DNA of 64,000 nt from Microglena sp. YARC (GCA_022414725.1 CM039464.1:42912462-42976461), one strand, 5' to 3'; shown: positions 37,901 through 48,124, counted from the stretch's first letter. A program made the numbers and translations. Notes: a model not told the origin generated them from the sequence alone.

Positions 37901-39990
37901 TGAATCAATTAATGGATGATGCCTTGGCATAAACTTATGTTTGAATTGACGAATTCATTGGCAATTGTCAGCCCTACTTGTAGGATGACTGGTGCAGTGA
38001 GATGTGTCTTCAAACAGGGTTGTGCCTTGTCAAATTCATAGGTTGTGCCTTGTCAAATTCATAGGTTGTTCTTGATTGTAATGTTACTGTCATGTCAAGC
38101 ACTTGTGTATGGTCATACTGAATCAATTAATGGATGATGCCTTGGCATAAACTTATGTTTGAATTGACGAATTCATTGGCAATTGTCAGCCCTACTTGTA
38201 GGATGACTGGTGCAGTGAGATGTGTCTTCAAACAGGGTTGTGCCTTGTCAAATTCATAGGTTGTTCTTGATTGTAATGTTACTGTAATGTCAAGCACTTG
38301 TGTATGGTCATACTGAATCAATTAATGGATGATGCCTTGGCATAAACTTATGTTTGAATTGACGAATTCATTGGCAATTGTCATCCCTACTTGTAGGATC
38401 ACTGGTGCAGTGAGATGTGACTTCAAACAGGGTTGTGCCTTGTCAAATTCATAGGTTGTTCTTGATTGTAATGCTACTGTAATGTCAAGCACTTGTGTAT
38501 GGTCATACTGAATCAATTAATGGATGATGCCTTGGCATAAACTTATGTTTGAATTGACGAATTCATTGGCAATTGTCAGCCCTACTTGTAGGATGACTGG
38601 TGCAGTGAGATGTGTCTTCAAACAGGGTTGTGCCTTGTCAAATTCATAGGTTGTGCCTTGTCAAATTCATAGGTTGTTCTTGATTGTAATGTTACTGTAA
38701 TGTCAAGCACTTGTGTATGGTCATACTGAATCAATTAATGGATGATGCCTTGGCATAAACTTATGTTTGAATTGACGAATTCATTGGCAATTGTCAGCCC
38801 TACTTGTAGGATGACTGGTGCAGTGAGATGTGTCTTCAAACAGGGTTGTGCCTTGTCAAATTCATAGGTTGTTCTTGATTGTAATGTTACTGTCATGTCA
38901 AGCACTTGTGTATGGTCATACTGAATCAATTAATGGATGATGCCTTGGCATAAACTTATGTTTGAATTGACGAATTCATTGGCACTTGTCAGCCCTACTT
39001 GTAGGATGACTGGTACAGTGAGATGTGTCTTCAAACAGGGTTGTGCCTTGTCAAATTCATAGGTTGTGCCTTGTCAAATTCATAGGTTGTTCTTGATTGT
39101 AATGTTACTGTCATGTCAAGCACTTGTGTATGGTCATACTGAATCAATTAATGGATGGTCATACTGAATCAATTAATGGATGATACCTTGGCATAAACTT
39201 ATGTTTGAATTGAAGAATTCATTGGCAATTGTCAGCCCTACTTGTAGGATGACTGGTGCAGTGAGATGTGTCTTCAAACAGGGTTGTGCCTTGTCAAATT
39301 CATAGGTCGTTCTTGATTGTAATGTTACTGTAATGTCAAGCACTTGTGTATGGTCATACTGAATCAATTAATGCATGATGCCTTGGCATAAACTTATGTT
39401 TGAATTGACGAATTCATTGGCAATTGTCAGCCCTACTTGTAGGATGACTGGTGTAGTGAGAGTTATCTTCAAACAGGGTTGTGCCATGTCAAATTCATAG
39501 GTTGTGCCTTGTCAAATTCATAGGTTGTTCTTGATTGTAATGTTACTGTCATGTCAAGCACTTGTGTATGGTCATACTGAATCAATTAATGGATGATGCC
39601 TTGGCATAAACTTATGTTTGAATTGACGAATTCATTGGCAATTGTCAGCCCTACTTGTAGGATCACTGGTGCAGTGAGATGTGTCTTCAAACAGGGTTGT
39701 GCCTTGTCAAATTCATAGGTTGTGCCTTGTCAAATTCATAGGTTGTTCTTGATTGTAATGTTAGTGTCATGTCAAGCACTTGTGTATGGTCATACTGAAT
39801 CAATTAATGGATGATGCCTTGGCATAAAATTATGTTTGAATTGACGAATTCATTGGCAATTGTCAGCCCTACTTGTAGGATCACTGGTGCAGTGAGATGT
39901 GTCTTCAAACAGGTTTGTGCCTTGTCAAATTCATAGGTTGTTCTTGATTGTAATGGTACTGTCATGTCAAGCACTTGTATTGTCAAACTT
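34935..39990. repeat. Satellite array, about 24 units of 195 or 218 bp
   Basis: Marker CATACTGAATCAATTAATGG occurs about 24 times. Distances between markers are 195 or 218 bp; the longer form has a 23-bp duplication of TTGTGCCTTGTCAAATTCAT and AGG. One unit at 39135 carries a 21-bp duplication. Units are over 95 percent alike by eye, with shared variants (GTAATGTC/GTCATGTC). The minus strand has a 64-codon open frame per unit, broken by TAA at each joint and without ATG, so it is not coding. Ends: a partial unit at 34935, and CAAGCACTTGTATTGTC at 39990. Confidence 0.95.
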
Positions 39991-40040
39991 AATTTACTCT
40001 CCTTCGTCTTATCTTATTTAATGTATCCTTTTTTTTGTAG

Positions 40041-41153
40041 ACTGACATCCGAGACGCTCGCGTGAAGGCGTCCAATTCCGATTCAAGTGTGGGCTGTATG
40101 TATTGCAGAATTAAAACCGAAATTCTGACGTACGCCAATGAGAACCATCTTGTGTGCCCATTATGTTGGGATATGAGAGTGTTGGGTCCTCACATGACTA
40201 TATTTTTGGATAAGGACATCTCTGCTTTAGCTAGGAAGGTGTTGGAGTTAGTTTCTGATGCGTCAATTACGATTGATATGCACAGATACACTCCCACTAT
40301 TGTCTCCACATCGTGGGAGATATTACCCACAGAATCCGAGCTGTTCAGAATCATTCAGGATTCCTTCGATTCTGAAGAGAAGTTTAACATGCTTTCCGAG
40401 AAAATAAGAAATAATATCCCTCATGTCACTAAATTGAATGCCAAAAATACTGAGTATTTCATCACACGTGTGTACTTCCAAACCACAATGGATTTATTGC
40501 ACAACAATGATCTAGATAGTATTGCGAAGGCTCTATTTATGGACGCTGCTGCAGTAAATATCCGCCCTGACCAGAACATACTTATGAAAACGATGTTGTT
40601 TCTGTCAACTCAAGGAGGAGATGGAACTGGTTTACATTGGGATATTACCCGGGGACTTAATGTAGCTTTCTCATTGACCCCTGGTGTGACTGGTCCATTA
40701 GCATTTTGGCTTTTTGTCCCCCCTTGGGGATTTGAAGAATTTATTGCTTTTGTGCAGTCTAGCAATTGTGTGGAGGTCGTCAGAGAAAAGTTTGAGGAAG
40801 CTATTAGACTAAAAACTGACTTCCCCTTGTTGTCAGCGGATGAAATGTTTCAATTACATCGCCAAGTCCCCAACTTGGTCCGAATTGTTTCCCAAAGCCA
40901 TGGACAGGTAGTTCATGTGGCTCCAAGATGGGTTCACAGTGTTGTGAACGTTTTACCAAATTGGAAGCTAGCTTTTGATTTCGAGAGATTGGAAGAGTTC
41001 CCTTTATATGCATATTACAGACAAATATTTGGATATGGTTTTTTTGAAGACAGGTGTCCAGAAGATTACGTCACACTGGATGCAGTTATCAAAGACAATG
41101 TTGATATGATGATGAAGGGTCATGTACCCGACTCGTTGACACAAGTAACCTAA
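40041..41153 (+). CDS. JmjC-domain-like protein, 3' exon
   Basis: The frame opens exactly after TTTTTTTTGTAG (40029-40040), a pyrimidine tract and AG, and runs 370 codons to TAA at 41151-41153; no ATG is present before the first conserved part. An N-terminal C-x2-C ... C-x2-C (CMYC and CPLC) suggests a zinc knuckle. The JmjC/cupin core is GTGLHWDITRGLNVAFSL (His-x-Asp iron site), then PLAFWLFVP, and VHVAPRWVHSVVNVLPNW with the third ligand His. JmjC proteins are Fe(II)/2-oxoglutarate oxygenases, many of them histone demethylases; the overall identity here is too low by eye to name a substrate. The start must lie in an upstream exon, probably beyond the satellite. Confidence 0.65.
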   Translation, partial: TDIRDARVKASNSDSSVGCMYCRIKTEILTYANENHLVCPLCWDMRVLGPHMTIFLDKDISALARKVLELVSDASITIDMHRYTPTIVSTSWEILPTESELFRIIQDSFDSEEKFNMLSEKIRNNIPHVTKLNAKNTEYFITRVYFQTTMDLLHNNDLDSIAKALFMDAAAVNIRPDQNILMKTMLFLSTQGGDGTGLHWDITRGLNVAFSLTPGVTGPLAFWLFVPPWGFEEFIAFVQSSNCVEVVREKFEEAIRLKTDFPLLSADEMFQLHRQVPNLVRIVSQSHGQVVHVAPRWVHSVVNVLPNWKLAFDFERLEEFPLYAYYRQIFGYGFFEDRCPEDYVTLDAVIKDNVDMMMKGHVPDSLTQVT

Positions 41154-41194
41154 AATATTTGATCAGAGTGGGTTGGGTATTTGCTCTTGTAGTT

Positions 41195-41225
41195 ACATTT
41201 TTGTCCCACTTTATTTGAGAAAAAC
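41195..41225 (-). mobile_element. MITE-A TIR remnant
   Basis: GTCCCACTTTATTTGAGAAA and AACTGT, 45 bases beyond the JmjC stop. Confidence 0.7.
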
Positions 41226-41529
41226 TGTGCCTAATATTTACACATCGACATATGTAACTCTTCAACGTCAATTTCGTAAAAAATCTTAAATTGACGATTC
41301 TGAAACCCAGCCCCAGACAAGGCCCTTTGGTAAAAGAGAACCAGAACAAGTTCAGTAAATTGACGCGTTTTTTTGTTTCCGTGTTTTGCATGAGCCGCCG
41401 CATCTTACACAACCGCTTTCACTGTGGTAATGGGGTCATCCAAAGAAACCGCACAATCACAAGCAGACTCTATTGGGTTTCTTAAGGGGGACTGTAAATG
41501 CGGTTGCGTGACATGACAAAAGCGGCTTT

Positions 41530-41861
41530 AATCAAAGGCGACACTTAGTGTTCCGTGTACGCCTCGAAAAACGAGTATCTGACCAAGCGACGATGTTCCA
41601 AATGTCCACCAAGTCTTTGGGAGAGAGCGACCTCTCGCGTTTCGCTGAGACGCTCCGAGAAGAAGCTCCTCGAAAACCCCACCAACACCTGGTACTGATT
41701 TGGGGACACAGACGGTTGAACGGTTTACCAAAGAGGCGACTCGGAATATATTTTCAAGAACCTCTTCAACTTGCTGCACCCCCCTACGTTGCCCAAAAGC
41801 AACGATCTGCAGTCTGGATGATTATAAGGTGTGTCCCACTTTATTTGAGAACAACTGTACC
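41530..41861 (-). mobile_element. MITE-A, longest copy
   Basis: The minus-strand start is TACAGTTGTTCTCAAATAAA and GTGGGACACACC (41861 downward). The interior (GGTTGAACGGTTTACCAAAG and CTTCTCGGAGCGTCTCAGCG) extends beyond the other copies to about 41530. No second TIR is seen. Confidence 0.75.
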
Positions 41862-41954
41862 ATCCGATCTAGCAGATGTAAGTGCATTCACTACCTCCAT
41901 CATGCTCACGTCTGTACATGAGCTAGGCATCACACCCATGCATCTCATCAATAC

Positions 41955-42070
41955 GGATCCTGTCGAGTCACGTCACACAGCGACCACTCTCATCAATGCG
42001 GATCCTGTAGAGTCTCGTCACACAGCGACCACTCCCACTGTGGTAGGGTCCTCCAAAGAAGCAAAAGTTC
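41955..42070 (+). repeat. R1 copies plus CACTGTGGT block
   Basis: Two GTCACACAGCGACCACTC units, then CACTGTGGTAGGGTCCTCCA and AAGAAGC. The same block is repeated at 45695-45800, including the next 100 bases up to the gene end (ACACGGAGAGGGGATCACT). Confidence 0.7.
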
Positions 42071-42232
42071 CTGCACAGGGCACCCAGATCCCGTGTAAAC
42101 ACGGAGAGGGGATCACTCGGGAAGAACAAAAACGGTCCCATCGTTGTCACGGTCACTCAGGAAGAAAAAAAAAAAAGGCATATCAAAAATATACAAAATG
42201 AGACAAAAAAAGAGGTTTTACTAACTGAGTAA

Positions 42233-43105
42233 CTAAAGCGGCTGGAAGACGATGGACATGGAGCGAAGCTCAATTGCAAGCTCGTCGAGCGTAGCTCGCT
42301 TGGTGGCGAGGTACGCCTCACGCTGTGAGGGAGTCTGTTTCATGCACGCGAGGTGCGCGCACGTGCCCAGGGTGAAGGGGGGTCCACCATCGGGGATGCT
42401 AACGATAACTTGACGTCGGCTGCAGGGGTTGCCTTTAGTGGTGACAGCAGTGCAGCCCAGGGTGGGGGAATACCCCACGATGGTAAATGCACCAATATTG
42501 GCACCAACCTGCAGCTCGTTCTTCAGCGGGGCCCCGAGACCAACACGACCGGAGGCCAAGGAGGAGGAGGGGGAGCCCGTGGAGAACGCGCCAGCAGACG
42601 TGGCGGTACCACTAGAGAGGGCAGGAGCAGTAGCAGCAGTAGAAGCAGTAGCAGCAGTAGCAGCCGTAGGAGCCACAGAGGGTGACACCGTGGCGCGGGG
42701 GCGCTTGTTACCCTCCTCCGCCATGCCAACGTCCTCGGTGGTTTCGTCGTCCTCTGGGAGGGCGACAGCACTGGCGAGGGCTAGCAATGAGGGGGATGAA
42801 GTAGAAGCAGCAGCATCTTGGGCAGCCGCAGTAGCGACTGCAACTGGTAGCAACATGGCCTGGAGAAGTCCCTTCTCCCCTTTCGGGGAATCTTGGATAA
42901 ACTTTCTGTGCGCAATCTTCATTACGCCGACAGAGTCGGCGAGGCACTTAGGCACGCTGGTCAAGGAAATGATCGCGTTGAAAATGCCCTTCAAATGAGG
43001 GACGGTGACGCTTTGGGATAACTTCTTTCGGTCCTTCTTCTGGACGACGTCGAAGATATTTGTTGTATCGACGAACGCAGTGATCTGGGCAGACATGGTA
43101 GACAT
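42233..43105 (-). CDS. Cys/His-motif family protein 2
   Basis: 290 codons, ATG at 43105. Same plan as the gene at 13811-14845: helical N-terminal domain (AFVDTTNIFDVVQKKDRKK), an acidic and Ala/Thr-rich linker with GNKRPRA, and a C-terminal GCTAVTTKGNPCSRRQ ... GTCAHLACM motif and a helical end (REAYLATKRATLDELAIEL). The linker differs in length and composition between paralogues while both end domains are conserved. It faces the F-box/LRR gene at 43345 with a 239-bp shared upstream region; this pairing is repeated at 45946/46680. Metal binding is inferred; function unknown. Confidence 0.75.
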   Translation of the reverse strand: MSTMSAQITAFVDTTNIFDVVQKKDRKKLSQSVTVPHLKGIFNAIISLTSVPKCLADSVGVMKIAHRKFIQDSPKGEKGLLQAMLLPVAVATAAAQDAAASTSSPSLLALASAVALPEDDETTEDVGMAEEGNKRPRATVSPSVAPTAATAATASTAATAPALSSGTATSAGAFSTGSPSSSLASGRVGLGAPLKNELQVGANIGAFTIVGYSPTLGCTAVTTKGNPCSRRQVIVSIPDGGPPFTLGTCAHLACMKQTPSQREAYLATKRATLDELAIELRSMSIVFQPL

Positions 43106-43344
43106 GACAGGAAAGATTTGGGGAAACGAGGGGGAGAGAGGAGATATTTGGGTTTATAAGTTGTTGTTGTTGTTGTTGTTGTTGTGTTTTCAAAATGCGT
43201 CAATTTTTTAAAACTGTTGCAACCCTTTAATAATTGAAAGGGAGGGTCACGGCGACTTATCGTCCACTCGTCATCGAATGAAGTGTAAACAACCATTCAT
43301 TCTTCAGTGACAGCACACCTCACAAACGAATCAATTTAATACGC
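43106..43344. promoter_or_regulatory. Bidirectional upstream region of the cassette
   Basis: Contains ACTTATAAACCC (43153-43164, minus) next to a (CAA)8 tract, and on the LRR side GTCACGGCGACTT, CACTCGTCATCGAATGA and GTGTAAACAACCATTCATTC. All blocks recur in the same order at 46450-46679, and the LRR-side half also at 45481-45571. Conservation across three copies suggests a functional promoter. Confidence 0.55.
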
Positions 43345-44511
43345 ATGTCCATGAGTTCCTTTGACGAAGTCAATGGAGATGTATTGGAGATCATTCTATC
43401 CAATGCGATTTCGAACGACTGCCACCTCAAACAAGTGGTTCTCGTTTGCAAACAGTGGAGATGCGTCGCACTCCGGTGTGTCACAAGGATCCACCTAAGA
43501 CATTATAAAAGTTTGGACTACGTCTCACGCATTTGCAGGCTACAAGAGTTGAAAATCGGTATCAATCGGGGGGAAGATGTACCCTACAAAAAAAGGTCGG
43601 ATATCGAAGACGTGCTCATATCACCTCTGTCCGGACTCACTTCGTTGGTTCACCTGGACATATCGTACACCTACGTGACCGACCTATCACCTCTGTCCGG
43701 CCTCGCTTCGTTGGTTCACCTGAACATGTCGACGTCCCCACGTGTGGACGACATATCACCACTGTCCGGACTCACTTCGTTGCTTCACCTCGACATTTCG
43801 TACACCTACGTGACCGACATATCACCGCTGTCCGGCCTCACTTCATTGGTTCACCTGAACATGTCGTCCACACGTGTGGACGACATATCACCACTGTCCT
43901 GCCTCACTTCATTGATTCACCTGAACATGGAGTACGTCCACATGGTGGACGACATATCACAGCTGTCCGGCCTCACTCCGTTGGTTCACCTGAACATGTC
44001 GTCTACACGTGTGGACGACATATCACCGCTGTCCGGACTCACTTCGTTGGTTCATCTGGATATATCGTACAACGACGTGTTTGACATATCACCGCTGTCC
44101 GGCCTCACTTCATTGATTCACCTGAACATGGAGTACACCCACATGGTGGACGGCATATCACCGCTGTCCGGACTCACTTCGTTGGTTCACCTCGACATAT
44201 CGTACACCTACGTGACCGACCTATCACCTCTGTCCGACCTCGCTTCGTCGGTTCACCTGAACATGTCGTCGTCCACACGTGTGGGCGACATATCAGCACT
44301 GTCCGGACTCACTGCGTTGCTTCACCTCGACATTTCGAACACACTTGTGGACGACATATCACAACTGTCAGGCCTCACTTCGTTATGCGTCTGCACGCAA
44401 GGACGATGCGGTGGCACGCAAGGAGGATGCGGTTTCGTGAAAGGAGCAGGAGAGGGAGAATGCAGCTACGTTCAAGGAACACACAGTACAACAACGTCAG
44501 GCTGTGTGTAG
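43345..44511 (+). CDS. F-box-like/LRR protein 1, C-terminus altered
   Basis: 388 codons, ATG at 43345. The first 50 residues (NGDVLEIILSNAISND, VVLVCKQWRCVALRC) fit an F-box. From residue about 92, twelve internalin-type 22-residue LRRs (DISPLSGLTSLVHLDISY and variants) follow. After 44385 the LRR pattern stops abruptly and the frame continues for 43 residues with Gly/Cys-rich, repeat-derived sequence (GRCGGTQGGCGFVKG), so the natural end is lost. F-box/LRR proteins usually present targets to an SCF ubiquitin ligase; giant viruses encode several. Paralogues: 46680-48092, 45572-45630 (start only), 48388-48528 (LRRs only). Confidence 0.75.
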   Translation: MSMSSFDEVNGDVLEIILSNAISNDCHLKQVVLVCKQWRCVALRCVTRIHLRHYKSLDYVSRICRLQELKIGINRGEDVPYKKRSDIEDVLISPLSGLTSLVHLDISYTYVTDLSPLSGLASLVHLNMSTSPRVDDISPLSGLTSLLHLDISYTYVTDISPLSGLTSLVHLNMSSTRVDDISPLSCLTSLIHLNMEYVHMVDDISQLSGLTPLVHLNMSSTRVDDISPLSGLTSLVHLDISYNDVFDISPLSGLTSLIHLNMEYTHMVDGISPLSGLTSLVHLDISYTYVTDLSPLSDLASSVHLNMSSSTRVGDISALSGLTALLHLDISNTLVDDISQLSGLTSLCVCTQGRCGGTQGGCGFVKGAGEGECSYVQGTHSTTTSGCV

Positions 44512-44524
44512 GAACAAGCTACCA

Positions 44525-44698
44525 CCCCCTGATACTGATATGGGGACACAGACGGTTGAACGGTTTACCAAAGAGGCTACTCGGAATATCTTCGAGAACC
44601 TCTTCAACCTGCTGCACCCCCAAACGTTGCCCAAAAGCAACGATCTGCAGTCTGGATGATTATAAGGTGTGTCCCACTTTATTTGAGAACTACTGTAC
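44525..44698 (-). mobile_element. MITE-A copy
   Basis: The minus strand starts TACAGTAGTTCTCAAATAAA and GTGGGACACACC, and runs to GGTTGAACGGTTTACC and GGGGACACAG. Directly beside the C-terminus of the next gene. Confidence 0.8.
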
Positions 44699-44700
44699 TA

Positions 44701-45204
44701 CTACACCTGCTTATCGTGATGGGCCAACGCTACATTGTAGTGCTTCAGTTCAAAGACATACTCGCGCCTTCGAGAAACCAGGGCATTCTCCACAAGATTG
44801 AATGCGCGGCCAGTAGTAGGTGGTTGAGATCCTGAAGAAGGCAAGTATGCAATTACTGTCAAGTAGGCCTTGGTTGAATGAGACTCTAGGTGCGCGGTCA
44901 TCCCATGGCCCAGGGCAGACCGGTGCACCTTTTCTGCGTTAGTTGCTTCATAATATGACACTTCATCTCCGCCACTGACTCCTGCATCTCCAACAGATAC
45001 ATTGAAGTTTGCATCTATTCTCCGCCTTGCCAGCACGCGTTGATTGTTCAGGGGTGATAACTGGATTTCCAGCAACTGGCCTGTCTGATTCGTCACATGA
45101 ATTGCCCCTGAAATAATAACCCTCCATGGGCACCGCACTGTAGCGAATCCCTCGATGCCCCGCAAGTTATCATACATCTCCTTGCACATGTAATATAAGG
45201 CCAC
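44701..45204 (-). CDS. Unknown protein between two transposon ends
   Basis: 167 codons from 45204 (ALYYMCKEMYDNLRGIEGF), with the first ATG at the border. Strand-rich middle (GQLLEIQLSPLNNQRVLA, RRIDANFNVSVGD). The gene lies between the Fanzor-type TIR at 45206 and the MITE-A end at 44698, so both ends may be truncated. No family recognised. Confidence 0.5.
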   Translation of the reverse strand: MALYYMCKEMYDNLRGIEGFATVRCPWRVIISGAIHVTNQTGQLLEIQLSPLNNQRVLARRRIDANFNVSVGDAGVSGGDEVSYYEATNAEKVHRSALGHGMTAHLESHSTKAYLTVIAYLPSSGSQPPTTGRAFNLVENALVSRRREYVFELKHYNVALAHHDKQV

Positions 45205-45205
45205 A

Positions 45206-45276
45206 TACAGCTAGGGACATTTGATATTGGGACACCTTCTATTTTGGGGATTCTGAAAAGTTGACCAATTCAAGAT
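45206..45276 (+). mobile_element. Solo end of a Fanzor element-1 type transposon
   Basis: TACAGCTAGGGACATTTGAT, ATTGGGACACC, then GGGGATTCTGAAAAGTTGAC and CAATTCAAGATT: the inverted copy of 8640-8708, including the last codons of the transposase. Continues straight into an R3 repeat. Confidence 0.85.
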
Positions 45277-45481
45277 TGCTCCTGCTCGACAATTATATGG
45301 GGATTATTAGGAAGGGGGTCGCGGGGCCCGCAGAGCGGTGCAGAGGGATTCAGTTGCAGAAACCTGTCAAGTCATCATACACGTACACACGCAAACGGAG
45401 GAACACTGTCAGAAACTTCGGCCATTCTTAACGCCAATTTTCTAACAGCGATGTCGTACATTTACTGTTCAGCCGACTGTA
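45270..45481 (+). repeat. R3 copy and decayed MITE-B right end
   Basis: R3 at 45270-45356. At 45450-45481, ACATTTACTGTTCAGCCGAC and TGTAG is a MITE-B end with substitutions. Confidence 0.6.
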
Positions 45482-45571
45482 GCGGGCGGCGACTTCTCGT
45501 CCACACGTCATCGAATGAAGTGTAAACAACCATTCATTCTTCAGTGACAGAAACGAATCAATTTAATACGC

Positions 45572-45632
45572 ATGTCCATGAGTTCCTTTGACGAAATCAA
45601 TGGAGATGTATTGGAGATCATTCTATTTTTGC
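45572..45632 (+). pseudogene. F-box/LRR gene, first 20 codons only
   Basis: MSMSSFDEINGDVLEIIL as in the two full genes, including the 90 upstream bases, then R1/R3-type repeat DNA begins within the codon for residue 19. Confidence 0.85.
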
Positions 45633-45639
45633 TTCTTTG

Positions 45640-45930
45640 GATGACCTCGCACAATCACAAGCAGACTCTATTGGGTTTCTTAAGGGGGAGATGTAAGCGA
45701 CCACTCTCATCAATTCGGATCCTGTACAGTCTCGTCACACAGCGACCACTCCCACTGTGGTAGGGTCCTCCAAAGAAGCAAAAGTTCCTGCACAGGGCAC
45801 CCAGATCCCGTGTAAACACGGAGAGGGGATCACTGGGGAAGAACAAAAACGGTCCCATCGTTGTCACGGTCGGGAAGAAAAAAAACAGAGGCATATCAAA
45901 AATATACAAAATGAGACAAAAAAAGAGGTT
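45640..45930 (+). repeat. Duplicate of the 41.4-42.2 kb repeat block
   Basis: ACAATCACAAGCAGACTCTA and TTGGGTTTCTTAAGGGGGA, then the R1 and CACTGTGGT block and CATATCAAAAATATACAAAA, collinear with 41450-42210 but shorter. Confidence 0.8.
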
Positions 45931-45945
45931 TTACTAACTGAGTAA

Positions 45946-46449
45946 CTAAAGCGGCTGGAAGACGAGGGACATGGAGCGAAGCTCAATTGCAAGCTCGTAG
46001 AGCGTAGCTAGCTTGGTGGCGAGGTACGCCTCACGCTGTGAGGGAGTCTGTTTCATGCACCCCGTGCCAACGTCCTCGGTGGTTTCGTCGTCCTCTGGGA
46101 GGGCGACAGCAATGGCATCGATGAAGTATAAGCAGCAGGGTGAAGTAGAAGCAGCAGCATCTTGGGCAGCCGCAGTAGCGACTGCAACTGGTAGCAACAT
46201 GGCCTGGAGAGGCCCCTTCTGCCCTTTCGGGGAATCTTGGATAAACTTTCTATGCGCAATCTTCATTGTGCCGACAGAGTCGGCGAGGCAATCCGGAACG
46301 CTGGTCAAGGAAATTATAGCGTTGCAAATGCCCTTCAAATGAGGGACGGTGACTCTGTTGGATATCTTCTTTCGGTCCTTCTTCTGGACGACGTCGAAGA
46401 TATTTGTTGTATCGACGAACGCAGTGATCTGGGCAGACATGGTAGACAT
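45946..46449 (-). pseudogene. Cys/His-motif family protein 3, internally deleted
   Basis: ATG at 46449, 167 codons in frame. The N-terminal domain is nearly identical to that of protein 2. The linker is shortened (DDETTEDVGTGCMKQTPSQ) and joins directly to the last domain, so the GCTAVT-GNPCSRR part and the first Cys/His residues are gone. A product without the putative metal site could still be made because the frame is kept. Confidence 0.75.
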
Positions 46450-46679
46450 GACAGGACAGATTGGGGAAACGAGGGGGAGAGAGGAGATATTTGGGTTTAT
46501 AAGTTGTTGTTGTTGTTGTTGTTGTTGTGTTTTCAAAATGCGTCAATTTTTTTTTATCATGGAACAACTGTTGCAACCCTTTAATAATTGAAAGGGTCAC
46601 GGCGACTTCTCGTCCACTCGTCATCGAATGATGTGTAAACAACCATTCATTCTTCAGTGTCAGCACACTTCACAAACGA

Positions 46680-48092
46680 ATGAGTTCTTTTGACGAAATC
46701 AATGAAGATGTATTGGAGATCATTCTAGCCAATGCGATTTCGAACGAATGCCACCTCAAACAAGTGGCTCTCGTTAGCAAACAGTGGAGATGCGTTGCAC
46801 CCCGGTGTGTCACAAGGATCCACCTGAGACATTATAAAAGTTTGGACTATGTCTCACGCATTTGCAGGCTCGAAGAGTTGAAAATCGGTATCAATCGGGG
46901 GAAAGACGTACCCTACAAAAAAATGTCGGAGATCGAAGACAATATCGAAGACATATCACCGTTGTCCGGCCTCACTGCGTTGGTTCACCTAGACATTTCG
47001 CACACAGACGTGTTCGACATATCACCGCTGTCCGGCCTCACTGCGTTGGTTCATCTGGATATGTCGTACACTTCAGCAGGCGAAGACCTATCACCGTTGT
47101 CCGGCCTCACTGCGTTGGTTCACCTAGACATTTCGCACACAGACGTGTTCGACATATCACCTCTGTCCGGACTCACTGCGTTGGTTCATCTGGATATGTC
47201 GTACACCTCAGCAGGCGAAGACCTATCACCTCTGTCCGGACTCACTTCGTTGCTTCACCTGGACATGGCGTACAACGAAGTGGAAGACATATCACCTCTG
47301 TCCGGACTCACTTCGTTGACGCACCTGAACATGGCGCACACCTACGTGTTCGACATATCACCACTGTCCGGCCTCACTTCGTTGATTCGCCTGAACATCC
47401 CGTACACACGTGTGGAATACATATCACCGCTTTCCGGCCTCACCTCGTTGGTTCATTTGGATATGTCGTACACCTCCGCGGGCGAATACCTATCACCTCT
47501 GTCCGGACTCACTTCGTTGCTTCACCTGGATATGTCGTACAACGAAGTGGAAGACATATCACCACTATCCGCCCTCACTTTGTTGACGCACCTGAACATG
47601 GCGCACATCTACGTCGCCGACCTATCACCGCTGTCCGGCATCACTTCGTTGATTCACCTGGATATGGATAACACGCTTGTGGACACCATATCACCTCTGT
47701 CCGGACTCACTTTATTGACGCACCTGAACATGTCGTACACACGTGTGGACAACATATCACCGCTGTCAGGACTCACTTCGTTGCTTCACCTCTACATTCC
47801 GAACATCGAAGACAGGATCGAAGACCTATCACCGCTGTCCGGCCTCACTGCGTTGGTTCACCTCGACATTTCGCACCTCGAATACACCCACATGGCCGAC
47901 CTATCACCGCTTTCCGGCCTCACTTTGTTGATTCACTTGGACATTTCGAACACCGACGTGGACGACATATCACCGCTGGCAGGACTCACTTCGTTGATTC
48001 ACCTGAACATGAAGGACACCGACGTGGACGACATATCACCGCTTTCGGCCCTCACTTCGTTGATTCATCTGAAAATGACGGGAAAACGGTAA
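46680..48092 (+). CDS. F-box-like/LRR protein 2
   Basis: 470 codons, ATG at 46680. F-box-like start (INEDVLEIILANAISNE, VALVSKQWRCVAPRC), a spacer (KIGINRGKDVPYKK) shared with protein 1, then 17 LRRs of about 22-24 residues (DISPLSGLTALVHLDISH type), ending in KMTGKR. Several neighbouring repeats are nearly identical at DNA level (46960-47060 and 47090-47190), which shows recent unit duplication. Same role as protein 1 inferred: substrate adaptor for ubiquitin ligation, or simply protein binding. Uninterrupted. Confidence 0.8.
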   Translation: MSSFDEINEDVLEIILANAISNECHLKQVALVSKQWRCVAPRCVTRIHLRHYKSLDYVSRICRLEELKIGINRGKDVPYKKMSEIEDNIEDISPLSGLTALVHLDISHTDVFDISPLSGLTALVHLDMSYTSAGEDLSPLSGLTALVHLDISHTDVFDISPLSGLTALVHLDMSYTSAGEDLSPLSGLTSLLHLDMAYNEVEDISPLSGLTSLTHLNMAHTYVFDISPLSGLTSLIRLNIPYTRVEYISPLSGLTSLVHLDMSYTSAGEYLSPLSGLTSLLHLDMSYNEVEDISPLSALTLLTHLNMAHIYVADLSPLSGITSLIHLDMDNTLVDTISPLSGLTLLTHLNMSYTRVDNISPLSGLTSLLHLYIPNIEDRIEDLSPLSGLTALVHLDISHLEYTHMADLSPLSGLTLLIHLDISNTDVDDISPLAGLTSLIHLNMKDTDVDDISPLSALTSLIHLKMTGKR

Positions 48093-48124
48093 AGTAGTCA
48101 CATATCTATATATCGACAGATTGT

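Noticed and set aside
34935..39990. CRISPR array or family of 64-residue proteins
   Set aside because: The units are directly adjacent without unique spacers and are far longer than CRISPR repeats. The open frames have no ATG and all stop at the same joint.
42353..42998. Plus-strand frames of 110-189 codons
   Set aside because: Antisense to the Cys/His-motif protein, whose three paralogues share the minus frame.
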